A stretch of 12,834 nt of DNA from Oscillospiraceae bacterium (lineage in GTDB: Bacteria; Bacillota; Clostridia; Oscillospirales; CAG-272), in assembly GCA_009779295.1 (NCBI GenBank), contig WREN01000029.1, positions 1 through 12,834 of the forward strand, in the 5' to 3' direction. Position numbers and translations under genes: made by a program. Below, piece after piece: positions 7,159 through 12,775 of the stretch. The notes under the pieces were generated by a model. The model did not search any database, was not told the DNA's origin, and worked only from the letters and a program-made list of their open reading frames with translations. Numbering within the stretch: the stretch's first letter is position 1; every line of letters starts with the position of its first letter.

Positions 7159-7182
7159 GTTGGCTTAAATTTATAAGCCAAC
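7159..7182 (-). promoter_or_regulatory. Perfect stem-loop between rpsJ and rplC
   Basis: GTTGGCTTA and TAAGCCAAC form nine uninterrupted base pairs around a six-base AT loop in the 78-base rpsJ-rplC gap. No T-run follows on the minus strand, so it is not an intrinsic terminator. It could be an mRNA processing site or a regulatory structure for rplC. The rplC Shine-Dalgarno lies roughly 20 bases downstream and stays outside the stem. Confidence 0.55.
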
Positions 7183-7205
7183 ATGACATAAAACCTAATA
7201 CTCCC

Positions 7206-7517
7206 TTACAGCTTTAACTCTATGTCCACGCCTGCGGGAAGTTCGAGACTCATAAGCGATTCCACAGCTTTCTGCGGCGGCTTTATTATGTCAATAAGTC
7301 TCTTATGGGTTCTCAGTTCAAACTGTTCTCTCGCGTCCTTATATTTGTGAACCGCGCGCAGCACCGTTACAATTTCCTTTTCCGTCGGGAGCGGTATCGG
7401 ACCGGATACGTTCGCGCCGTTTCTTTTAGCGGTGTCCACGATTTTTTCCGACGCCTGGTCAATCAAAGTATGGTCGTAGCTTTTGAGCTTGATCCTGAGT
7501 TTTTCCACTTGTGCCAT
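7206..7517 (-). CDS. rpsJ: 30S ribosomal protein S10 / NusE
   Basis: This encodes S10, 103 residues, a head protein of the 30S subunit. As NusE it also pairs with NusB in transcription antitermination and links RNA polymerase to the ribosome through NusG. Characteristic segments are EKLRIKLKSYDHTLIDQASE, GPIPLPTEKEIVTVLRAVHK and EQFELRTHKRLIDII. The ATG at 7517 has a GGAGG seven bases upstream. It is the first gene of the S10 cluster, yet begins only 33 bases after the third URO-D-like gene, with no terminator and no strong promoter between them. Confidence 0.98.
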   Translation of the reverse strand: MAQVEKLRIKLKSYDHTLIDQASEKIVDTAKRNGANVSGPIPLPTEKEIVTVLRAVHKYKDAREQFELRTHKRLIDIIKPPQKAVESLMSLELPAGVDIELKL

Positions 7518-7541
7518 TAATCTGCCTCCTTTTTTAAACGT

Positions 7542-7558
7542 ATGTTTAATTTAAACAT
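7542..7558. repeat. 17-base palindrome across the stop codon of the third URO-D gene
   Basis: ATGTTTAA and TTAAACAT are perfect inverted arms around one base. The palindrome covers the stop codon of the third URO-D gene and ends about eight bases from the rpsJ Shine-Dalgarno. A second overlapping inverted pair, TTAAAC/GTTTAA, lies at 7534-7549. It is AT-only at its centre and lacks a T-run, so it is a poor terminator. It could be an operator or simply AT-rich chance. Confidence 0.4.
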
Positions 7559-8588
7559 TTGAATATTTATCAAAAGCCTTCAAAAATGTGAAAATCTTAT
7601 CCTGCTTGTTTTGTTTGAAACATAACGCGCCGATTTGCGTCCTCGCGACCGAAGCTCCCGCTTTTATCGTCGTATCGACCCATTCCTCGATTTTGCTGTC
7701 CGTCATAAAGATAATGACGTAACCATACAATAACCAGTCGAGCGTTATGCCGGGATCCAAATTTTCTTTTACGTTTTGCAATGTCAGCGCGTCAGACACG
7801 GACGGCTGGAAATTGTTAAGTTTTATTTTTGGTAAATATTTTAAATGTTTAGGCGTTAAATTTTCCGCGTGCAGGTGACGGTGCGTACCGTTTGAAAGAC
7901 CTTCATACTCCTGATTCAAATACGGAACCACGAAATCGTCCCACATATCCGGCGGTATCATGCTCGCGAAGTCGTCGCAAATCCCGAAACCGTTTGAAAA
8001 TTCCGGTTCGCCGTTGAGTCTGCGGCAGAATTTTACGTAATCGATAATACTGTCCGTCATCAAATAAATATATTCTCTGCACTTTTCCGGCTCGTCGTAA
8101 ATATCGTAAAGAAAGTCCTGACCTCTCATCAGCATCGCCGATGTAAGCGGTCCCTGCCAGCCGAATCCGCGGAAAGTAACTTTGCTCTCGTTGAACGCTT
8201 CTTTAAAATATTTGCACATATCCATGTAATGCCGGAAAAGCGGATTGCCGGAAAAATCTTTCCCTTTGCTTGCTTTGAGAATTTCAATCGCTTCGTCTAT
8301 TGACCCCGCGAAAGCCGACATATTAGGCTCGCCGTCTACAGGGAATGTTACAGGCGCCCCGAGACTCGCCAAGTGACCGTATGAAAGCGCCACATTCGGA
8401 CCCGGAATGTTAAGCAAACCCTTAAAATACTTCGTCAGATATTCTTTTGCCGCCCTGTACGCGGGTACGTATTTTTCATAATCCATATAAACTTCCCGCC
8501 ACGTTATACCGCCGAAATACGTTACATATTCGCTCATGTAAACATCAATGACAGAACGGATTTTTCTACCGTTATAACTATACTCCAT
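7551..8588 (-). CDS. URO-D superfamily protein, third tandem paralogue
   Basis: A 345-residue protein of the uroporphyrinogen decarboxylase-like TIM-barrel superfamily (PF01208 type, which also holds the MtaA/MtbA/CmuA corrinoid methyltransferases). Seen motifs are GPNVALSYGHLASLGAP (63-79), the GWQGPLTSAMLMRG and YDIYDEPEKC stretches (143-170), GICDDFASMIPPDMWDDF (202-219) and LHAENLTPKHL (239-249). H240 and E242 sit where methyltransferases have His-x-Cys. The HemE motif RQAGRY is absent. The ATG at 8588 (MEYSYNG) matches the sister starts; the open reading to 8657 overlaps the previous gene and is rejected. It is the most divergent copy, with for example FGICDD for GGG(I/M)xDD. The start overlaps the preceding gene by 11 bases. 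The function is not known. Confidence 0.85.
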   Translation of the reverse strand: MEYSYNGRKIRSVIDVYMSEYVTYFGGITWREVYMDYEKYVPAYRAAKEYLTKYFKGLLNIPGPNVALSYGHLASLGAPVTFPVDGEPNMSAFAGSIDEAIEILKASKGKDFSGNPLFRHYMDMCKYFKEAFNESKVTFRGFGWQGPLTSAMLMRGQDFLYDIYDEPEKCREYIYLMTDSIIDYVKFCRRLNGEPEFSNGFGICDDFASMIPPDMWDDFVVPYLNQEYEGLSNGTHRHLHAENLTPKHLKYLPKIKLNNFQPSVSDALTLQNVKENLDPGITLDWLLYGYVIIFMTDSKIEEWVDTTIKAGASVARTQIGALCFKQNKQDKIFTFLKAFDKYSNV

Positions 8589-9615
8589 ATTTATCAAATC
8601 CCTTAAAAAATTCAAAAATTTTATCAAGTTTGTTATGTTTATATGTACCGCCGTCAATCTGTGTTCTGACCGAAGTTATTCCCGCCTGAACGGTCGTATC
8701 GATCCATTCCGAAATTTCTTTTTCCGTTTTCACGGTGACAACGAAAGAATACAAAAGCCAGTCAAACACTATATCCGGATCGAGATTTGCCTTAATGTTT
8801 TCTATCGTAAGCGCGTCGGAAACGGACGGCTGGAAATGATTGAGTTTTGCTTTTGAAAGATGTTTCAAATGGTTCGGCGTGAGGTTTTCTATGTGCATCG
8901 AACGGTAGCCGCCGCTTGAAACTCCCTCAAATTCCTGATTGAAGTATGGAATAACGAATTCGTCCCACATATCCGGCGGTATCAAACTCGCGAAGTCGTC
9001 GCATATCCCTCCGCCTTCTGCGATTTCAGGCGCGCCGTTTATCCTGCGGCTGAATTTTATAAAGTCAACAATGCTGTCCGTCAGCAGATATAAAAATTCT
9101 TTGCTCTTTTCAGGTTCGTCGTAAATATCGTATAAAAAATCCAAACCTCTCATCAAAACCGCCGAAGTGAGCGGACCCTGTACGCCGTATCCCCTGAAAT
9201 TAACCCTGCTTTCGCCAAAAAAGTCTTTGAAATATTCGCACATTTCCATATAATACTCAAACATCGGGTTGTCGGTAAAACCTTTATCTTTGCGGGCTTT
9301 GAGGAGTTCAATCGCCTCGTCTACAGAATTGGCGAAAGGTTTAACATTCGGCTCGCCGTCTTCGGGAATTATAACCGGAGCGCCGATACTGATTAGATGT
9401 CCGTATGAAAGAGGAGCGTTCGGCCCGGGAACGCGGACTAAACCTTTGTAATAATCTGTCAGAAACTCCGTCGCGGTTTTCCAAGCTGCGGCGCATTTCG
9501 TGTAGTCCGTGAAAAATTCTTTATCGGTGATGCCCGCTATAGGCGGCACGATTCCGTGTACGACTTCAACGGACGGATAAATCGCTTTACCGTTATAACT
9601 ATAACTTAACTTCAT
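8578..9615 (-). CDS. URO-D superfamily protein, second tandem paralogue
   Basis: A 345-residue URO-D-like protein clearly homologous over its full length to both neighbours. Motifs are PNAPLSYGHLISIGAP (65-80), EDGEPNVKPF (85-94), GVQGPLTSAVLMRGLDF (144-160), GGGICDDFASLIPPDMWDEF (201-220) and MHIENLTPNHLKHL (240-253). H241 and E243 occupy the probable metal site. Unlike its sisters it has no cysteine near residues 318-326 (TQIDGGTYKHNK), so no third cysteine ligand is conserved among the copies. The ATG at 9615 has AAGGGG upstream and overlaps the first paralogue by 17 bases. There is no signal peptide or membrane segment, so it is cytoplasmic. The substrate cannot be read from the sequence. 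Confidence 0.86.
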   Translation of the reverse strand: MKLSYSYNGKAIYPSVEVVHGIVPPIAGITDKEFFTDYTKCAAAWKTATEFLTDYYKGLVRVPGPNAPLSYGHLISIGAPVIIPEDGEPNVKPFANSVDEAIELLKARKDKGFTDNPMFEYYMEMCEYFKDFFGESRVNFRGYGVQGPLTSAVLMRGLDFLYDIYDEPEKSKEFLYLLTDSIVDFIKFSRRINGAPEIAEGGGICDDFASLIPPDMWDEFVIPYFNQEFEGVSSGGYRSMHIENLTPNHLKHLSKAKLNHFQPSVSDALTIENIKANLDPDIVFDWLLYSFVVTVKTEKEISEWIDTTVQAGITSVRTQIDGGTYKHNKLDKIFEFFKGFDKYGV

Positions 9616-10636
9616 ATTTTTCGAACCCCTTTAAAAACGCGAACGCTTTATCCAGTTTGTTTTGTTTGGCGGTGAACGCGCAGATTTCCGTGTGTATGCT
9701 TGTGATTCCCGCGTGAACCGTACTGTCGATCCAATCTTCTATTTCCATTTCCGTCATTTCGGTAAGAACGTATGAGGGTAATGTCCAATCGAACGGGATG
9801 TCTGTATTCTCTTTGATGTTTTCTATCGTAAGCGCGGCGGAAACAGTAGGCTGATAATGATTGAGCTTTAATGTTTTTAAATGTTTTAAATGCTTCGGAG
9901 TCAGGTTTTCGATGTGCATGTACCGATACGCGCCGTTAGATAAACCTTCAAACTCCTGATTTATATAGGGAATCACGAATTCGTCCCACATATCCGGCGG
10001 TATCAAACTCGCGAAATCGTCGGTCATTCCGCCGCCGTTCGTTATTTCAGGCTCGCCGTTTATTCTGCGGCAGAATTTTTGGTAACCGATTATGCTGTTT
10101 GTCATCAGGTACAAAAAATCTTTGGATTTTTCCGGCTCGTCATAAATATCAAACAGGAAATCCAATCCTCTCATCAAAACCGCCGATGTAAGCGGTCCCT
10201 GCGCGCCGGCTCCGAGAAAATAAAACCTGCCGTCATAGAATTCGTCCGCGAAATATTTACTCATATCCATATAATGCTGAAATAACGGGTTATCGGAGAA
10301 GTCTTTTGACCCGCTGAGAATTTCAATCGCTTCGTCTGTCGAATCCGCGAAAGGTTTAACGTTAGGCTCGCCGTCTTCGGGGTAAAATATCGGCGCTCCG
10401 ATACTCACCAAATGACCGTATGAAAGCGGCGCACCGGACGGTCGCGGTATTGGAAACAAATCCCCGTAATAATCTTTTAACGCTTTTGCTGCGATTTTCC
10501 ATGCTTCGGCGCATTTTTTGTAATCCGTGTAAAATTCTTTCATGGTGATTCCGCCCAAATACGGAACGATGTCGCTCACTACGTCTATCGAAGGATGGAT
10601 TTCGTTGCCGTTATAGGAATATTTCAAATTAATCAT
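9599..10636 (-). CDS. URO-D superfamily protein, first tandem paralogue
   Basis: A 345-residue URO-D-like protein, first in a three-gene set. Motifs are SGAPLSYGHLVSIGAP (67-82), EDGEPNVKPF (87-96), GAQGPLTSAVLMRGLDF (144-160), GGGMTDDFASLIPPDMWDEF (201-220) and MHIENLTPKHLKHL (240-253), with H241 and E243 at the likely metal site. It differs from its sisters by Met-Thr for Ile-Cys before the DD pair and by Ala for Asp in VSAALT (265-270). The start is uncertain: ATG at 10636 sits only four bases from GAGGG, while TTG at 10627 would give MKYSYNG, like the third copy, with better spacing from AAGG. A sigma-A-type promoter and a structured leader lie upstream. Confidence 0.85.
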   Translation of the reverse strand: MINLKYSYNGNEIHPSIDVVSDIVPYLGGITMKEFYTDYKKCAEAWKIAAKALKDYYGDLFPIPRPSGAPLSYGHLVSIGAPIFYPEDGEPNVKPFADSTDEAIEILSGSKDFSDNPLFQHYMDMSKYFADEFYDGRFYFLGAGAQGPLTSAVLMRGLDFLFDIYDEPEKSKDFLYLMTNSIIGYQKFCRRINGEPEITNGGGMTDDFASLIPPDMWDEFVIPYINQEFEGLSNGAYRYMHIENLTPKHLKHLKTLKLNHYQPTVSAALTIENIKENTDIPFDWTLPSYVLTEMTEMEIEDWIDSTVHAGITSIHTEICAFTAKQNKLDKAFAFLKGFEKYEVKL

Positions 10637-10758
10637 CCTTCCCTCAGCCGCAAATTTGCGGTTAACACTTATCCGGGCGTTTCATAAATGCCCATTATAA
10701 AATTCCGTTCCACCCATTTGAGCGAATCGGAAAATTTTTCTTTGTATCGCACATCAGC
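10637..10758 (-). promoter_or_regulatory. Structured 5' leader of the URO-D operon
   Basis: From the predicted start (about 10758) to the first gene is roughly 120 bases containing three consecutive stem-loops. The first is TTCCG/CGGAA extended by GAA/TTC with one bulge (10703-10732) and followed by TTTTA. The second is GGGC/GCCC with an inner AT stem (10675-10693). The third is the perfect palindrome CCGCAAATTTGCGG (10648-10661) just before the Shine-Dalgarno. I do not recognise a known riboswitch class. The layout would suit attenuation or translational control. Confidence 0.45.
10648..10661. repeat. Perfect 14-base palindrome before first URO-D gene
   Basis: CCGCAAATTTGCGG is fully self-complementary and ends about five bases from the GAGGG of the first URO-D gene. 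As RNA its only possible stem is short, since a loop must be opened; as DNA it has the symmetry of a dimeric repressor site. It occurs once in this window. Confidence 0.5.
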
Positions 10759-10764
10759 TTTTCT

Positions 10765-10793
10765 ATTATATAACAATAAATTTGATTTTGCAA
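10765..10793 (-). promoter_or_regulatory. Sigma-A promoter of the URO-D operon
   Basis: On the minus strand there is TTGCAA (10793-10788), a 17-base spacer and a perfect TATAAT (10770-10765). The predicted start is about 10758. It lies about 130 bases before the first URO-D gene. Because no terminator is seen before rpsJ, it may also supply transcripts for the S10 cluster. Confidence 0.75.
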
Positions 10794-10810
10794 GGGGTTT
10801 ATTGTATAAT
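10782..10810 (+). promoter_or_regulatory. Possible divergent promoter overlapping the URO-D promoter
   Basis: On the plus strand TTGATT (10782-10787), a 17-base spacer and TATAAT (10805-10810) form a good sigma-A match that overlaps the -35 of the minus-strand promoter. No plus-strand gene follows, so a product would be antisense to the putative small RNA. The region is very AT-rich and the match may be accidental. Confidence 0.3.
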
Positions 10811-10839
10811 TTACAAAATGTTAATATTTAAAATATTAA
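10802..10839. repeat. Two palindromes upstream of the URO-D promoter
   Basis: TTGTA/TACAA with a five-base centre (10802-10816) lies just upstream of the -35 box. A 19-base near-perfect palindrome, TTAATATTTAAAATATTAA (10821-10839, nine-base arms), lies further upstream. They could be regulator sites or an AT-rich UP element. The AT-only composition makes chance symmetry plausible. Confidence 0.4.
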
Positions 10840-10871
10840 TTCTTCAAAATACGACTAAAATTTATCCTCGT

Positions 10872-10899
10872 AAAAATAGCCCCACAATTGGAGGCTATT
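10872..10899 (-). terminator. Intrinsic terminator of the putative small RNA
   Basis: On the minus strand AATAGCC, a bulged U, CC, loop AAUUGU, GG and GGCUAUU make a nine-base-pair stem, and the 3' arm runs straight into a U-tract (UUUUU counting the last two paired bases). It lies about 170 bases after the ATPase stop codon and can end both the small RNA and any read-through from the ATPase gene. Confidence 0.75.
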
Positions 10900-10972
10900 A
10901 TCTTCTTAGTGAACTTTTTTTTGTTTACCCTGCTCACGTTCTATGAGCAGATCTTCTCAGTGAACTTTTTTT
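10900..10972. repeat. Two direct repeats of 22 bases, 51 bases apart
   Basis: The minus-strand unit is seven A's followed by GTTCACTRAGAAGAT. One copy is at 10951-10972 (R = G) and the other at 10900-10921 (R = A); they differ at one base. Together with the preceding hairpins they form a tandem pair with a period of 51 bases. Conservation of the unpaired segment and loop with divergence of the stem sequences suggests selection on RNA rather than a recent duplication. Confidence 0.75.
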
Positions 10973-10998
10973 ATATTCGTGTTCTACGAACTAATTAT

Positions 10999-11027
10999 AT
11001 TATACACTAATAATGAGCGATTGTCAA
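10999..11027 (-). promoter_or_regulatory. Perfect consensus sigma-A promoter for the putative small RNA
   Basis: On the minus strand TTGACA (11027-11022), a 17-base spacer and TATAAT (11004-10999) match the consensus at all 12 positions. A second overlapping TATAAT is at 10999-10994. The predicted start is 10992 or 10991. It begins 18 bases after the ATPase stop codon, so it is a separate promoter within the gap, not an upstream site of the ATPase. Confidence 0.85.
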
Positions 11028-11044
11028 TAGGAAAATTAGATTTT

Positions 11045-12775
11045 TTATTTAAATTTAATCCCTCTCAATCTGCTGACCGCGCAGAATATATCAAGCGATC
11101 TTACATGTTCGAACCAACATTCCGCTTTGAAGTCGGAAGAAACATTTATTTCTTCGTTACGAATAAGATTATTGATTATTTTTGGTAATTCTTCACTCGT
11201 TTCTTTTAATCCGAGAAGTTGTTCCATTATATACGCAAGCATGGAAAGTTGGTCATCCGAAATCAACGAAGTGATCAGCGTTATATCCGCCGAGTATTCA
11301 TCGAGAATTATCTTTTTCGCGTTTTCAGTGGTAACGGTACGGAAATAAATAAACTCTTTCGTTGTTGCAATTGGAATCATATACCGCTCACTTGTCCAGC
11401 AAGCGGATTGTTCCTCACTGTTTGTTTTGGGTAACGAATCAAGCGTTTTAACATAGTTCGTTATATCCTTTGCTTTGTAATCTTCCATTAGTATTATTTT
11501 ATCCGCGTAACTTAAATATTCGCTCGATCCGCCTATGACGAGTATCGTCGAAACGTCTTTACTCTCATACAATTCCCGTATCCTGTCCGTGTACGGAATG
11601 ATCGGTTCTTTCTCCACCACAAGCCGCATGTTCTTATCGCGTATCATAAAATTTGTCGCGCTGCGGTCTTCGTCAATCAGCAACAGCTTACTCCCCGCGT
11701 AAACGGCTTCGATGATATTCGCCGCCTGCGAAACGCTTCCGCTCGCGTGAGTGGTCGAAAACGCCTTAACATTCGCATTGCCGGGAAAATACCTGTAAAA
11801 CGGCGACATATCAAGATTATTAACCGGTCTGCCGTCTTCCGCGTAGATTTTCAACGCGGTATCGTTTGTTATGACAAATTCCCTGCCATCGCCGGGGATA
11901 TGATTGTAAATGCCGGACTCGATAGCGTCGAGCAACGTGCTTTTGCCGGAATACCCGCCACCCGTGATGACAGTGATACCCTTTTTGATTCCCATTCCGG
12001 TCATAGCCGTGCCGTCGTCGAAATAGATTTTAATCTCGTTGTCCGACGGGGAAACGAACGGTATCGCGTTAGTCAGAGGAATCGCCGTGCCGTTGTAACG
12101 CGGGAGTATACTGCCGTTCGCTACGAAGGCGATGTAACCGTTGTCCGTGAGGTATTTGCGGATGTACTGCTGCTTTTTGTATGTTTCGATATGCCGTTTA
12201 CATTCCCCAAAGTTAAACTCCGTTACTTTATCGCAAATAAGGTCGAGCAGTTCTTTGACCTTTTTTAATGTACTCTTAGAATCAATCGAAAGACCGTTTA
12301 TCAATGACATAGTGATATGTATTCTGATACATATAGACTTCTTTGTGTAATCATAAACATATCCTACCGAATCATACACGGCTCCGTTTCGTTTGGTGAT
12401 AATTTCGTTTACCGTCTGCGTTTGATAATGGCATTTTTCTATGTTACGCAAACCCATTGTTTCAAGCCGATATTTATTTTTATTGACATAAACGCCTAAT
12501 TCGTTTATAGGATTTGAAAAATTACGCAGTACGTAATCTTCCAAGGGTATTAAATCTTTTGGTAAATCGGTTATTTTCAACATCTCTAACGGAATATATA
12601 CTTCCATTATTTGCTTTTCGGGAGTACGGTAATTTGTTCCCGAAAATTCGAATTTCATTCCCTCATACTCGAAAATTTTCGGGGGTTCATATGGACCTTT
12701 TGTAGCATAAAGTCCATCCAATCTTGATTTGTTCAGCGTGTTTAACGCCATAATAATTCTTTTAAATCTGTTCAA
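11045..12775 (-). CDS. ATPase of the ABC class (COG3044/PF09818 family)
   Basis: A soluble 576-residue protein of the family annotated as predicted ATPase of the ABC class; a trypanosome relative (MRB1590) works in RNA editing, but the bacterial role is unknown. Walker A is GGGYSGKST (272-280), an ABC-signature-like ASGSVSQ lies at 344-350, and Walker B with the family hallmark LLLIDEDRSATNFMIRD is at 364-380. STILVIGGSSEYLSYAD (409-425) and a basic SRLRGIKFK C-terminus (568-576) follow. The N-terminal domain (to about 235) looks divergent. The start is TTG at 12775, with AAAGG 11 bases upstream; the next ATG, at 12751, has no ribosome site. No membrane segments are visible, so it is not a transporter. 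It is separated from the URO-D genes by its own terminator. Confidence 0.88.
   Translation of the reverse strand: MNRFKRIIMALNTLNKSRLDGLYATKGPYEPPKIFEYEGMKFEFSGTNYRTPEKQIMEVYIPLEMLKITDLPKDLIPLEDYVLRNFSNPINELGVYVNKNKYRLETMGLRNIEKCHYQTQTVNEIITKRNGAVYDSVGYVYDYTKKSICIRIHITMSLINGLSIDSKSTLKKVKELLDLICDKVTEFNFGECKRHIETYKKQQYIRKYLTDNGYIAFVANGSILPRYNGTAIPLTNAIPFVSPSDNEIKIYFDDGTAMTGMGIKKGITVITGGGYSGKSTLLDAIESGIYNHIPGDGREFVITNDTALKIYAEDGRPVNNLDMSPFYRYFPGNANVKAFSTTHASGSVSQAANIIEAVYAGSKLLLIDEDRSATNFMIRDKNMRLVVEKEPIIPYTDRIRELYESKDVSTILVIGGSSEYLSYADKIILMEDYKAKDITNYVKTLDSLPKTNSEEQSACWTSERYMIPIATTKEFIYFRTVTTENAKKIILDEYSADITLITSLISDDQLSMLAYIMEQLLGLKETSEELPKIINNLIRNEEINVSSDFKAECWFEHVRSLDIFCAVSRLRGIKFK

Larger units (their letters stand above)
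10872..10992 (-). ncRNA. Putative novel small RNA, about 121 nt, with two repeated structured units
   Basis: The region has its own perfect promoter, no credible ORF and an intrinsic terminator. From the 5' end it reads: hairpin TTCGT-AGAAC-ACGAA (10990-10976), an A7 tract, GTTCACTGAGAAGAT; then hairpin CTGCTCA-TAGAACG-TGAGCAG (10950-10930), an A8 tract, GTTCACTAAGAAGAT; then the terminator. The two hairpins have different stem sequences but share the loop AGAAC, and each loop GAAC can pair with the following GTTC, allowing a pseudoknot in each unit. I do not recognise an Rfam family. Expression and function are inferred only. Alternatively it is a repeat in the 3' untranslated region of the ATPase mRNA. 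Confidence 0.6.

Noticed and set aside
7560..7600. Promoter for rpsJ at the 3' end of the third URO-D gene (TTGATA, 17 bases, ATTAAA)
   Set aside because: The -10 box matches the consensus at only three of six positions in very AT-rich sequence, which is not enough to call.
7551..10636. The URO-D paralogues as classical HemE (uroporphyrinogen decarboxylase of haem synthesis)
   Set aside because: No RQAGRY-type N-terminal motif, three tandem copies, and no other haem genes nearby. Only superfamily membership is supported.
10637..10758. T-box or cobalamin riboswitch in the URO-D leader (GGGTGGAACGG resembles part of a T-box)
   Set aside because: The full TGGNACCGCG core and a stem I with specifier loop are absent, the leader is too short, and no B12-box-like element is seen.
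10900..10926. Plus-strand intrinsic terminators at the T8 and T7 runs
   Set aside because: The hairpins lie 15 or more bases before the T-runs and no stable stem directly precedes them, so they do not fit intrinsic terminators on that strand.
10840..10945. Small GTG-started ORF on the minus strand running through the candidate small RNA
   Set aside because: No Shine-Dalgarno, the start lies in a hairpin stem, and the composition is set by the A-tracts and repeats.
10900..10990. CRISPR-like array
   Set aside because: Only two units, with hairpins between them that vary in step with structure, no spacers of constant length and no cas genes.
11747..12268. 173-codon plus-strand open frame opposite the ATPase gene
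   Set aside because: It lies wholly within the ATPase gene, which has Walker motifs in frame, so it is an antisense shadow.
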